A DNA stretch of 22,727 bases from Candidatus Saccharibacteria bacterium UBA4727 (GTDB taxonomy: Bacteria > Patescibacteriota > Saccharimonadia > Saccharimonadales > Saccharimonadaceae). The translations under genes and the position numbers were made by a program. Below are positions 7,014 to 14,656 of this stretch, one piece after another; positions within the stretch are counted from its first letter, which is position 1; every line of letters begins with the position of its first letter. The notes beneath the pieces are model-generated. The model was not told where the DNA came from. It did no database searches and saw only the letters and a list, made by a program, of their open reading frames with translations. The stretch is taken from contig DHJF01000014.1 in NCBI GenBank assembly GCA_002404195.1, forward strand, positions 11,931 through 34,657. Reading direction: 5' to 3'.

Positions 7014-8792
7014 ATGAAACAATCCAATATTCGTAACTTTTGTATTATTGCCCACATCGACCACGGCAAGTCGACGTTGGCTGATCGCATGATGGAACTG
7101 TCGGGGACGGTCCAAAAACGCGACATGAAATCGCAGTTGCTTGACTCGATGGATTTGGAGCGCGAAAAAGGCATCACTATCAAATTGACGCCAGTCCACA
7201 TGCAATATAAAGCGCATGATTTGAACTTAATCGATACTCCCGGACACGTCGATTTTAGCTACGAAGTGAGTCGTAGCCTCGCCGCCTGCGAGGGCGCGAT
7301 TTTGGTGGTTGACGCGAGCCAGGGTATTCAGGCGCAGACACTTGCCAACGTCTATTTGGCACTCGCGGCTGACCTGACAATCATTCCTGTGCTTAATAAA
7401 ATTGATTTACCGGCCGCCGATATTCCTCGTGTGTCGGCGGAGATTATTAATTTACTTAGTTGCACCGAAGATGATATTTTGAAGGTCAGTGCCAAAACAG
7501 GCCAAGGTGTGACTGAAGTTTTAGACGCCGTCATCGATCGGATCACAGCACCAACCGGAAAAATTGAAGGTCCAACGCGGGCGCTAATTTTTGATAGTTA
7601 TTATGATGATTACCGCGGCGTCGTGCTGTACATGCGCGTTATCGATGGCACGATCAAAAAAGGTGATGTGATTGAAATGTTGGCCACCAGTGCCAACGGT
7701 CTTGCTCTTGATGTTGGTGCCTTGTCACCGATGATGGTTCCAGGCCCAGAGCTCAAGACCGGCCAAGTGGGTTATATTGTCACTAACCTCAAAACGACGC
7801 GCGATGCACGGGTAGGTGATACGGTGACGGTGAAGCGTGCTCATTCTGGTGACATGCTGCCGGGCTATCTGCACGTCAAGCCGTTTGTCTACGCTGGCTT
7901 TTTCCCGGTATCAAACGAAGACTATAACCTCCTCAAAGACGCGGTTGAGAAGCTGAGCCTGAGCGACAGTGCACTACAATTCGAGCCTGAAAATTCACCC
8001 GTCCTCGGTTTTGGTGTACGAATCGGCTTTTTGGGATTGCTGCACATGGATATTATCCGTGAACGCCTCGAGCGCGAATACAATCTCGACCTGGTCGTCA
8101 CAAATCCGAGTACTGACTATCAAATTACTATGAACGACGCGACGCAGCTTGATATCAAATCAGCCAGCGACTTGCCTGATGTCACCAAGATTAAAGAAAT
8201 TCGCGAGCCATGGATCAAAGGTGAAATTATCGTGCCGCAAGAATATATCGGTGCCGTCATCCAACTGATTATTGCCAAGCGTGGGTTGCAAAAAAATCTA
8301 AGTTATATCGACGAACGTGCTCTTATTAGTTTTGAGGCGCCGCTGGCAAACTTACTGACAGATTTTTATGATCAACTCAAATCGGTGACGAGTGGCTATG
8401 GCTCATTTAACTACGAACTTGATACCTACCATGCGGAAGATTTGGTGAAAGTGGATTTTTACGTCGCCGGCAATATTGTTGACGCCCTATCGGTCATGGC
8501 GCACCGCAGTGAATCGCAGCGCCTTGGCCGGGTGGTGGTCGATAAATTAAAAGATGTTATTCCGCGACAGAACTTTCAGGTAGCGTTGCAAGCCGCAATC
8601 GGTGGCAAATTTATCGCCCGAGCTGATTTGTCAGCCTATCGAAAAGACGTGACAACTGGTCTGTATGGCGGTGACGTGACGCGTAAAAAGAAGGTTCTCG
8701 CCAAGCAGGCGAAAGGCAAGAAGCGCATGAAACGATTTGGCAAAGTCGATATTCCTTCTGAAGCTTTTACGGTGATGCTGAAGCGTGACTAA
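7014..8792 (+). CDS. lepA: Elongation factor 4 (LepA), translational GTPase
   Basis: LepA/EF4 is a ribosome-binding GTPase related to EF-G, implicated in ribosome biogenesis and back-translocation. The protein is 592 aa, the family's usual length. G motifs are G1 AHIDHGKS (13-20), G2 in EREKGITIKLTPV, G3 DTPGH, G4 NKID and G5 SAKTG. The EF-G-like domains follow (HVKPFVYAGFFPV; ENSPVLGFGVRIGFLGLLHMDIIRERLEREYNLDL), then the IREPWIKGEIIVPQEYIGAVI segment. The C-terminal LepA-specific domain is intact (ARADLSAYRKDVTTGLYGGD with the basic RKKKVLAKQAKGKKRMK tract). A short or absent leader is predicted from the TACAAT box 14 nt before the ATG. Confidence 0.97.
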   Translation: MKQSNIRNFCIIAHIDHGKSTLADRMMELSGTVQKRDMKSQLLDSMDLEREKGITIKLTPVHMQYKAHDLNLIDTPGHVDFSYEVSRSLAACEGAILVVDASQGIQAQTLANVYLALAADLTIIPVLNKIDLPAADIPRVSAEIINLLSCTEDDILKVSAKTGQGVTEVLDAVIDRITAPTGKIEGPTRALIFDSYYDDYRGVVLYMRVIDGTIKKGDVIEMLATSANGLALDVGALSPMMVPGPELKTGQVGYIVTNLKTTRDARVGDTVTVKRAHSGDMLPGYLHVKPFVYAGFFPVSNEDYNLLKDAVEKLSLSDSALQFEPENSPVLGFGVRIGFLGLLHMDIIRERLEREYNLDLVVTNPSTDYQITMNDATQLDIKSASDLPDVTKIKEIREPWIKGEIIVPQEYIGAVIQLIIAKRGLQKNLSYIDERALISFEAPLANLLTDFYDQLKSVTSGYGSFNYELDTYHAEDLVKVDFYVAGNIVDALSVMAHRSESQRLGRVVVDKLKDVIPRQNFQVALQAAIGGKFIARADLSAYRKDVTTGLYGGDVTRKKKVLAKQAKGKKRMKRFGKVDIPSEAFTVMLKRD

Positions 8793-8794
8793 GC

Positions 8795-8803
8795 TGGTAT
8801 AAT
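8795..8803 (+). promoter_or_regulatory. Extended -10 of a predicted leaderless promoter for the kinase gene
   Basis: TGG-TATAAT (hexamer 8798-8803) is a consensus extended -10, 7 nt before the ATG at 8811. It overlaps the lepA stop region. No Shine-Dalgarno fits between the box and the start codon. Confidence 0.6.
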
Positions 8804-8810
8804 TGATACA

Positions 8811-9527
8811 ATGAACGAAATCGACCAACTTATTGCTCGTTACCAGATTAGCGAAAAATCTATTAACACAATCCAAACAACCCCTATCGTTCTCCTCGTT
8901 GGTATTACTGCCGCAGGTAAGGATACGATTCAAAACCAAGTACTTGAAAGTGATATGTATCACAAGATTGTCACACATACGACGCGCGCGCCGCGCACTA
9001 ATAATGGCGTGCTTGAACAAGATGGGGATGATTATCATTTCGTTAACTTTGATACGATGCGAGACATGCTTGCGAGCCAAAAGTTTATTGAAGTTAACCG
9101 ATTTGGTGATAATTACTATGGTACAAGTATTGAAGAGTTCGAAGCGGCCAAGCAGGAGAATAAGATTGCGCTTGGCGATATCGACGTTAATGGCATTGCA
9201 TCATTTAAAGCAATTTCTCAAGACAATGTTATTCCAATTTTTATCGTTCCTCCAGACTATGCCACGTGGCGTCAACGACTTGACGGACGATATGCCTCAC
9301 AGGAAGAGCTTGAGCGAGAATTACCGATGCGTCTTGCGGCGGCTCAATACGAACTCGGGCATGCATTATCCGTTCCGTACTTCCACTTTATGATTAATGA
9401 TGATTTGGATCGTGCTGTCCGCGTAACGAATGAGATTGCACTAGGCGGTAACGTATTTAACCACCACGATGACGAAGCGCGCCTCCGCGCCCGCGACCTC
9501 CTGTCGGCTATCCGAGCTAGTTTATAA
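8811..9527 (+). CDS. Guanylate-kinase-like P-loop protein
   Basis: This 238-aa protein resembles guanylate kinase, which converts GMP and ATP to GDP and ADP in nucleotide synthesis. The P-loop is GITAAGKDT (about residues 32-40), unlike the usual GPSGxGK[ST]. GMP-binding-domain hallmarks follow in order: THTTRAPR (consensus TTRxPR), DGDDYHFV (consensus G.DY.FV), NRFGDNYYGTSIEEFE (consensus G..YGT) and ALGDIDVNG (consensus L.DID.QG). It has about 28 extra residues before the P-loop and an acidic/His C-terminal extension after the core (FNHHDDEARLRARDLL). It could be the cell's Gmk or a diverged paralogue of unknown substrate; the altered P-loop makes me leave the symbol blank. It has its own promoter. 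Confidence 0.8.
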   Translation: MNEIDQLIARYQISEKSINTIQTTPIVLLVGITAAGKDTIQNQVLESDMYHKIVTHTTRAPRTNNGVLEQDGDDYHFVNFDTMRDMLASQKFIEVNRFGDNYYGTSIEEFEAAKQENKIALGDIDVNGIASFKAISQDNVIPIFIVPPDYATWRQRLDGRYASQEELERELPMRLAAAQYELGHALSVPYFHFMINDDLDRAVRVTNEIALGGNVFNHHDDEARLRARDLLSAIRASL

Positions 9528-9656
9528 TTGGAGCATATGGAACAAACTCCATGCCCCCTCAAGTGACGACATTAACAAGAACAGTTACCCACTGGCGTAA
9601 CAGTCCCATCAATAGCTTTCATCGTATTTTGAGAAACTCGTAAGTTCAGCGTTAAT
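9528..9656 (+). other. Non-coding spacer between the kinase gene and hrcA
   Basis: No convincing gene is present. Two imperfect hairpins can be drawn. One is ATGGA...TCCAT just after the kinase stop, followed by GCCCCC rather than a T-run. The other is GTTAC (9584-9588) with GTAAC (9597-9601) around an 8-nt loop. Neither looks like a standard terminator. Confidence 0.4.
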
Positions 9657-9683
9657 CTAGCACTCTGGTTGCATGAGTGCTAG
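9657..9683 (+). promoter_or_regulatory. CIRCE operator of hrcA-grpE
   Basis: CTAGCACTC (9657-9665), a 9-nt spacer, GAGTGCTAG (9675-9683). It is a perfect inverted repeat differing from the classical TTAGCACTC-N9-GAGTGCTAA only at the outermost base pair. It is the HrcA repressor binding site and overlaps the promoter -35, giving autoregulation. Confidence 0.95.
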
Positions 9684-9697
9684 AAGTACGCTAAAAT
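9669..9697 (+). promoter_or_regulatory. hrcA promoter (predicted leaderless)
   Basis: TTGCAT (9669-9674), a 17-nt spacer, TAAAAT (9692-9697). The -35 lies within the CIRCE spacer. The hrcA ATG is 6 nt after the -10 box, so transcription should begin at the start codon. Confidence 0.7.
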
Positions 9698-9703
9698 AGA
9701 GCT

Positions 9704-10417
9704 ATGACCGAACGTCAAATTGCTATTTTAGCCGCTATCATTGAACAGTACGCCGAGATTGCGGTGCCGGTTGGCAGCGTCATTCTCGCAAAGTTGTTCA
9801 ATGTTTCAAGTGCGACGATTCGAAGTGAAATGGCCCGTCTCGAAGAGATGGGACTGATTATGCAGCCGCACACTAGTGCTGGTCGTATTCCAACCGATCA
9901 AGGCTACCGTTTCTACGTCAATACGCTGACTGAGGCGCACGCCCAGGAAACTGCGCAGCCACAACTGGATCGCTCTGCGAGGGCGATTGAGTCACGGGTG
10001 AATACCTATGGTGATCGAGCCGACCGAGCTATTCGTGGCGCAGTTGATAGCCTGGTTGATTTGACGCAAAACTTAGGTTTGGCTACGATTGGCGACGAAC
10101 TCTACATGAACGGTATTGGTAATTTGTTTTCACAGCCAGAATTTATGAGCGGCAAGCATGTCCAATCTGTCGCGCGCCTGCTGGATAATTTAGAGCCATG
10201 GCTGCGCGAGGCGGCGCCAAACGAACCGTTGAATGTTTACATCGGTGCTGAAAACCCCATCGGTAAAACCAGTGGCGCCACGTTAATTATTAGTCGGTTT
10301 CGTTCGCCTTACAGCGACCGCAGCTACATTGGGGTACTTGGCCCCACCCGCCAAAGTTATGGCAAAGTAATGAGATTAGTACGGCACGCCGGTGCGATGC
10401 TCGAGGAGGTATTATAA
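9704..10417 (+). CDS. hrcA: Heat-inducible transcription repressor HrcA (short form)
   Basis: HrcA represses heat-shock genes by binding CIRCE and is kept active by GroEL in well-studied bacteria. The N-terminal winged-helix DNA-binding domain is clear: SVILAKLFNVSSATIRSEMARLEEMGLI, then HTSAGRIPTDQGYRFYV. The C-terminal end also matches the family (IGVLGPTRQSYGKVMRLV, where the consensus is IGV.GP.RM.Y..V). At 237 aa it is about 100 residues shorter than the usual ~340, so the loss is internal, in the effector/dimerisation region. The start codon lies 6 nt after the -10 box. It ends in TAA one base before the grpE ATG and carries the grpE Shine-Dalgarno in its last codons. Three CIRCE sites in the window are its likely targets. 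Confidence 0.95.
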   Translation: MTERQIAILAAIIEQYAEIAVPVGSVILAKLFNVSSATIRSEMARLEEMGLIMQPHTSAGRIPTDQGYRFYVNTLTEAHAQETAQPQLDRSARAIESRVNTYGDRADRAIRGAVDSLVDLTQNLGLATIGDELYMNGIGNLFSQPEFMSGKHVQSVARLLDNLEPWLREAAPNEPLNVYIGAENPIGKTSGATLIISRFRSPYSDRSYIGVLGPTRQSYGKVMRLVRHAGAMLEEVL

Positions 10418-10418
10418 G

Positions 10419-10901
10419 ATGACAGATGCAAAACCACAAAAAGACGCTAAGAAACCGACGAAGCTACAGCAGCAAGTCGATGAATTAACGGCCGACCTGC
10501 AGCGTACGCGGGCTGATTTTGAAAACTATCGAAAACGCAGTGAAGCTGATAAAGCCGCCACCTATCAACATGGTCAAGCAGCTGCTATTCAGAAATTATT
10601 ACCGGTCATCGATAATATTGAACGCGCCGTAGCTTATGCGCCCGTTGAATTAAAAGACAATAAATGGGCGCAGGGAATTGCCGCTCTTGTAAAGAACCTT
10701 GAGAAATCACTTGAGGGCTTGAACCTCAAGCGCATCGACGCCAAGCCGGGCGCTGTCTTTAACCCTGATTTGCACGAAGCCATTCAGTTTGACGAAGAAG
10801 CCGAAGGCGAAAAAGAAGTTATTGCTGAAGAGCTGCAGGCTGGCTACACCCTTGCTGGTACACCGATTCGTCACGCGATGGTGAAAGTTACTAAACGATA
10901 A
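10419..10901 (+). CDS. grpE: Nucleotide exchange factor GrpE
   Basis: GrpE releases ADP from DnaK during the chaperone cycle. From the ATG at 10419 it is 160 aa. That start is chosen because GAGGAGGT (10403-10410) is an ideal Shine-Dalgarno 8 nt upstream; the in-frame upstream ATG at 10392 lies inside hrcA. An N-terminal charged coiled coil (LQQQVDELTADLQRTRADFENYRKR) is followed by LLPVIDNIERAV and the C-terminal beta domain. That domain has FNPDLHEAIQF and GYTLAGTPIRHAMVKV, which matches the family signature. It is cotranscribed with hrcA under CIRCE control. Its partner dnaK is 6.5 kb downstream, separated by the phage-like cassette and a minus-strand gene. Confidence 0.95.
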   Translation: MTDAKPQKDAKKPTKLQQQVDELTADLQRTRADFENYRKRSEADKAATYQHGQAAAIQKLLPVIDNIERAVAYAPVELKDNKWAQGIAALVKNLEKSLEGLNLKRIDAKPGAVFNPDLHEAIQFDEEAEGEKEVIAEELQAGYTLAGTPIRHAMVKVTKR

Positions 10902-10903
10902 GC

Positions 10904-10932
10904 TTTACGAATCATCCCGTATTTGCTACACT
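10904..10932 (+). promoter_or_regulatory. Promoter at the head of the tail-fibre-like cassette
   Basis: TTTACG (10904-10909), a 17-nt spacer, extended -10 TGC-TACACT (10924-10932). It starts immediately after the grpE stop, so the cassette appears to have its own transcription start without a CIRCE. The first gene has a Shine-Dalgarno AAAGGGG (10948-10954). Confidence 0.6.
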
Positions 10933-10959
10933 AGCCTCAATATAAATAAAGGGGTAATC

Positions 10960-12048
10960 ATGGCTTTGCTCTATATGGACGGATTTGACGTACAAGACGC
11001 AGGGATGCGGTGGGTCGTGTCTGGCGTGACTACCGATATTGTCTATACGACCACACCTCGGTTCACTACTAATCCGGGTAAGGCGGTAACCTTGTCGGCT
11101 ATTAATGGGGGTACCCAGGCAAATCTGACCATATTGCGCGCTATTCCGGCCTCAGCGTCTATATATACAGGAGCGGCGATACAAGCGGGCCTAGAGAACG
11201 GTAGCTGGACCGGTGCTCCAACTGCAAACCTATTTGGAATTTACACAGATTCAGGTTTGACTGGCCATATGTATATCAGGCGACTATCGAATAATGCCAT
11301 CGCTGTTTATCGAGGTGATCCGAATGCAGGTGCTGCCGGTGGTGTTTCAGGAACGCAAATCGCAAGTTCGGCAGCAGCAACTCTCGATGGTAACTGGCAT
11401 TTTATAGAACTATTCGCAACTATAAATGCTACTACAGGCCAGCTAATCGTTAAGGTTGATGGAAATACGGTCATTAACTTTACGGGAAATACGCGCAATG
11501 GTGGTACGAGTACCAATATTGATGCTATTAGGTTCAGAACTGGAGTAAACAACATCACCCCGAGCTGCGTTATCTCGGTAGATGATTTTTATGTGTGCGA
11601 TGCTACGGGTACGGTAAATAATGGTTTTCTCGGTGATATTCGCGTCCAGTCGATGATGCCGAATGCTGCTGGCTCGAGTACGCAACTTGCCACGACCGGT
11701 TCTGCCACAAACTATCTTAATGCAAATGAGGTGCCATTTAATGATGCTACATACAACAGTTCGTCGGTTGTTGGGCAGCGTGATACGTACGGTTTATCCG
11801 ATCTTGTAGCCGCGACAACGACGGTTCTAGGCGTGCAGTCAGTGGCGCATATGCAAAAGTCTGATGCTGGTGTCGCAAATGCCAAGGTGGCACTCAAATC
11901 AGGTGCGTCAGTCTATTACGATACTACCCAATCGCTTAGCACGACGGCGATGGCATATACACAGGTTCGCGAAAACGATCCGGCTACGTCCGCCGCATGG
12001 ACAGTGGCGAATACCAACGCGCTTGAAGCAGGTATGGAAGTTGCCTAG
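10960..12048 (+). CDS. Phage-type LamG-like structural protein (copy 1)
   Basis: This gene encodes a 362-aa protein beginning MALLYMDGFD. That start, a central ConA/LamG-like beta-sandwich region (WHFIELFATINATTGQLIVKVDG, then a DDFYVCDATGTVNNGFLGDIRVQ segment) and the ending NALEAGMEV form a pattern I know from uncharacterised phage virion proteins. LamG folds often bind glycans, so surface or host binding is a plausible role, but this is inference. No signal peptide or membrane segment is visible. The gene 13689-14645 is a paralogue. A Shine-Dalgarno (AAAGGGG, 5-nt gap) supports the ATG. The next gene follows after 15 nt. Confidence 0.75.
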   Translation: MALLYMDGFDVQDAGMRWVVSGVTTDIVYTTTPRFTTNPGKAVTLSAINGGTQANLTILRAIPASASIYTGAAIQAGLENGSWTGAPTANLFGIYTDSGLTGHMYIRRLSNNAIAVYRGDPNAGAAGGVSGTQIASSAAATLDGNWHFIELFATINATTGQLIVKVDGNTVINFTGNTRNGGTSTNIDAIRFRTGVNNITPSCVISVDDFYVCDATGTVNNGFLGDIRVQSMMPNAAGSSTQLATTGSATNYLNANEVPFNDATYNSSSVVGQRDTYGLSDLVAATTTVLGVQSVAHMQKSDAGVANAKVALKSGASVYYDTTQSLSTTAMAYTQVRENDPATSAAWTVANTNALEAGMEVA

Positions 12049-12063
12049 CACTGCTCGACTCTT

Positions 12064-12357
12064 ATGACAAATGCTCGGATACTCACTGAATATATAGAGG
12101 TGTCAACGACCAATGCGAGTCCGGCACGCCAGCTTGATACGCTTTATGTCGAGGCTCTTGCGCAGAGCAATCCAACCCGACAAGTAGATACGCTTTATGT
12201 CGAAGCTATGAGTCAGAGTAATCCATCTCGTCAACTTGATACGCTTTACGCTGAAGCCATCACTCAAAGCAATCCATCGCGCCAATTAACAACTGTATAC
12301 ATGGAAGTCTTGACGCCGAGTTACCGTAAATTCCGCGGTTGGGGTATACCGTTGTAA
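12064..12357 (+). CDS. 97-aa protein of five 17-residue repeats ending in FRGWG
   Basis: The protein is built as 4 residues, then five tandem 17-residue units each starting with Arg (for example RQLDTLYVEALAQSNPT), then an 8-residue tail FRGWGIPL. The arithmetic is exact (4+85+8=97). Units 2-4 are very similar, and units 1 and 5 are diverged. Such R-x-x-x-x-x-Y-x-E-x repeats are seen at the ends of some phage structural proteins. The same tail, preceded by EVLTPS, ends the 470-aa protein at 14657-16069. No Shine-Dalgarno is visible, so translation may be coupled to the gene 15 nt upstream. It could be a detached C-terminal module of the preceding LamG-like protein. Function unknown. Confidence 0.7.
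   Translation: MTNARILTEYIEVSTTNASPARQLDTLYVEALAQSNPTRQVDTLYVEAMSQSNPSRQLDTLYAEAITQSNPSRQLTTVYMEVLTPSYRKFRGWGIPL
12076..12330 (+). repeat. Five tandem 51-nt coding repeats
   Basis: Units of 51 nt start at 12076, 12127, 12178, 12229 and 12280. The string GATACGCTTTA recurs in units 2-4. Silent and conservative changes between units show the repeat is maintained at protein level. Confidence 0.85.
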
Positions 12358-12432
12358 AATAGTTCTTCCACAGAAATAAGTGTGGTAGTATTAATACAAT
12401 CAACATAAGCGGGTAACAAGGAAGACAAATAA
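12358..12432 (+). promoter_or_regulatory. Spacer with hairpin, candidate -10 and Shine-Dalgarno before the fibre gene
   Basis: An inverted repeat CCACA (12368-12372)/TGTGG (12381-12385) is followed by TGG-TAGTAT (12383-12391) and TACAAT (12395-12400), either of which could serve as a -10. Neither has a good -35. AAGGAAG (12418-12424) is the Shine-Dalgarno for the GTG at 12433. No T-run follows the hairpin. Confidence 0.4.
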
Positions 12433-13689
12433 GTGGCACGATTACCGGTACCAGGTAGCGACAATGGCCAGTGGGGGGATATCCTCAACTCTTTCCTTGA
12501 TGTGTCTCATAACCTAGACGGTACACTTAATACGACTGCAGTTAATGCCGCGATCACTCCCGGTTTAATCACAGCGACGCAACTGAATGACGTGTATATT
12601 AAAACCGGCGATAAGGGGCAGCCGAGTGGTGTTGCGTCACTTGATGTAACAGGTAAAGTGCCAAGCTCGCAGCTGCCAACTGGTTCTACCCCGGACGCCA
12701 CCACGACCTCAAAAGGAATCGTACAGCTAGCAGGCGATCTCGGCGGGACGGCGACAAGCCCAACTGTACCAGGCTTGGCGACAAGAGTACTCACCAGTAC
12801 AACGATTACCGCCGGCACCGGTCTAACAGGCGGCGGTGACTTAAGCGCCAACCGGACTCTTGCAGTGAGCTATGGGACGATTGCCGGCACGGCAGCAGCC
12901 GGTGACGATAGCCGCATTACGGGTGCCGAACAAACAGCCAACAAAGGTGCCATCAACGGCTATGCGTCTCTCGACGCAGGCGGTAAAGTGCCGATTGCCC
13001 AGGTGCCTGTGGCCTCCGATGCTACAACAATCGCCAAGGGTATTATTCAGTTAGCAGGCGATCTTGGCGGAACGGCGACGAATCCAACCGTTCCAGCTCT
13101 CACAGGCAAAGCAAGTACTGCAACCACAATCACCGCCGGCACTGGCCTCACAGGAGGCGGCGACCTTACCGCCAATCGCACGCTTGCCGTTACCTACGGA
13201 GCGGCCGCGGGTACAGTCGCGCAAGGTAACGACAGTCGTATTGTCGGTGCCGAACAAACGACTAATAAAGGTGCAGTCAATGGGTATGCCGCGCTCGATG
13301 GCACCGGCAAAGTACCAAGTGCGCAGCTGCCTACGCCGGCAATTATCATGCAGTCGTTTTCATCGACAGGTACGATTGTTGTCGAAACGGGCGTACATCG
13401 CCTCTACAACAACCGCGCAACAGCCTGGACGTTCAGTGGTATCCGAGCTTCTGTCGGTACGGCTCCAACCGGCGCGTCGATTATTATTGATATTAAAGTG
13501 AATGGCACGACAATCTTTACGACGCAGGCGAATCGCCCTGCTATTGCAGCCAGCACGTTTGCTTCTGCGTATGTCACCAATATGGATGTCACCTCGGTTG
13601 CATCTGGCGCGTATGTGACCGTCGACGTCGCGCAGGTTGGCTCGACCATACCAGGGGCTGACTTGACCGTACAGCTAGAGGTGATGTAA
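12433..13689 (+). CDS. Tail-fibre-like protein with a duplicated 108-aa module
   Basis: This is a 418-aa protein starting at GTG 12433 (Shine-Dalgarno AAGGAAG, 8-nt gap). The N-terminus (RLPVPGSDNGQWGDILNSFLDVSHNLDGTL) is of a type I associate with Saccharibacteria and actinobacterial-phage fibre-like proteins. Two modules follow at about residues 94-201 and 202-302. Each runs KGI[VI]QLAGDLGGTAT, TITAGTGLTGGGDL.ANRTLAV, DDSRI/NDSRI, EQT.NKGA.NGYA.LD..GKVP. The ITAGTGLTGGGDL..NRTLAV segment is a hallmark of phage tail fibres. Residues ~305-418 form a beta-rich C-terminal domain (FSSTGTIVVETGVHRLYNNRATAWTFSG...) that may be a receptor-binding tip. No secretion signal is visible. Its TAA stop shares one base with the next ATG. 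Confidence 0.75.
   Translation: MARLPVPGSDNGQWGDILNSFLDVSHNLDGTLNTTAVNAAITPGLITATQLNDVYIKTGDKGQPSGVASLDVTGKVPSSQLPTGSTPDATTTSKGIVQLAGDLGGTATSPTVPGLATRVLTSTTITAGTGLTGGGDLSANRTLAVSYGTIAGTAAAGDDSRITGAEQTANKGAINGYASLDAGGKVPIAQVPVASDATTIAKGIIQLAGDLGGTATNPTVPALTGKASTATTITAGTGLTGGGDLTANRTLAVTYGAAAGTVAQGNDSRIVGAEQTTNKGAVNGYAALDGTGKVPSAQLPTPAIIMQSFSSTGTIVVETGVHRLYNNRATAWTFSGIRASVGTAPTGASIIIDIKVNGTTIFTTQANRPAIAASTFASAYVTNMDVTSVASGAYVTVDVAQVGSTIPGADLTVQLEVM
12712..13335 (+). repeat. Internal ~324-nt tandem duplication in the fibre gene
   Basis: Copy 1 begins at codon 94 (12712) and copy 2 at codon 202 (13036). They are exactly 324 nt apart, with extensive nucleotide identity such as the shared GCAGGCGATCT. 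The second copy ends near 13335. Confidence 0.85.
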
Positions 13690-14645
13690 TGGCATTGATA
13701 CTCATGGAGGGCTTCGATGACAGCCTGACGACAGCAAAGGGCTGGGTTAATTTTGGGGGGAACTGGGTAACGGGTCGTTTCGGTGGCAAGGCAGCCCTTA
13801 ATCAGTGGGGGGCTCTTTCCCGTGCTTATCCCAGCGCATTGACTAATACGGTTGTTGTCGGTACTGCTCTTATGACATCTCAAATTACCGGGAATCTTTC
13901 GTTAATGACGCATGGAATGGCGCGCGTGAGCTTGGTGGCAGGAGGGTATGTTGCGCTGTATCGAAGCGACAATAATACACAGATCGCTATTTCGACCGGA
14001 CCTGCCTGGTCAGCGGCGAACGTATGGCGCTACATCGAGCTGAAGCATACGCCGAGTACGGGGGTGTGTGAAATACGGGTTGACGGGACGCTACGCGTCA
14101 GCGGGACCGTGCCGACGGCAGCATCGGTTGCCTCGCTAATCTTTGAATATAACGGCGGCGTCCAATATTGGATCGATGACCTCTATGTGCTAGACTCGAC
14201 TGGAACGACCAATAACAATTACCTTGGTGATGTTCGAGTCCAGACCTTACTGCCGTCGGCCGACGGGGCGAATCTTGCACTGACACCCGATTCGGGCACG
14301 ACGCACTATAATCGGGTCAACGAGGCGACGCCCGATACAACATCCTACGTATCATCTGCAAGCGTTGGCGTGAAAGATAGCTACAAGTACCAACAGCTCA
14401 CCGCTAATACCTCATCGGTCTACGGAGTAGCTGTCACGAGCTATACGTCGAAAGACGCACCGGTAGCAGCCGGGCTTGCCACACTCGTGCGCATGGGATC
14501 GACTGATTACGTTAATGCACAGCCACAGGCGCTGTCTGCCTCTTGGGCAGTCGGAACGGATTTGTATCAGGCCCGTCCGAGTGATAGCGCGCCGTGGACG
14601 CCAACAGATGTTAATGCGGCAGAGTTTGGCGTCCAGACTTCATAG
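13689..14645 (+). CDS. Phage-type LamG-like structural protein (copy 2)
   Basis: This gene encodes a 318-aa paralogue of the protein at 10960-12048. Both begin MAL(L/I)(Y/L)M(D/E)GFD. Both have WxxIEL...TG...(I/V)xVDG, (I/V)DD(L/F)YVxD(S/A)TGTxNNxxLGD(I/V)RVQ, then Y.N/RVNE-type, S..VG..D.Y and L..GV..V, and both end in an A/G-rich N-A-x-E-x-G segment. The copy is shorter, mainly in its first half. Its ATG overlaps the stop of the fibre gene by one base (TAATG), which implies translational coupling. As for copy 1, a glycan- or surface-binding role is plausible for the fold but not shown. No signal peptide is visible. Confidence 0.75.
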   Translation: MALILMEGFDDSLTTAKGWVNFGGNWVTGRFGGKAALNQWGALSRAYPSALTNTVVVGTALMTSQITGNLSLMTHGMARVSLVAGGYVALYRSDNNTQIAISTGPAWSAANVWRYIELKHTPSTGVCEIRVDGTLRVSGTVPTAASVASLIFEYNGGVQYWIDDLYVLDSTGTTNNNYLGDVRVQTLLPSADGANLALTPDSGTTHYNRVNEATPDTTSYVSSASVGVKDSYKYQQLTANTSSVYGVAVTSYTSKDAPVAAGLATLVRMGSTDYVNAQPQALSASWAVGTDLYQARPSDSAPWTPTDVNAAEFGVQTS

Positions 14646-14656
14646 AGGGATAGATA

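Noticed and set aside
12127..12279. Regularly spaced DNA repeats as a CRISPR array.
   Set aside because: The repeats are in-frame 51-nt coding units that are similar along their full length, with no unique spacers.
13100..13190. GC-rich self-complementary stretches (ACCGCC/GGCGGT) in the fibre modules as structured elements.
   Set aside because: They follow from glycine- and threonine-rich codons, have long loops and are imperfect, so chance explains them.
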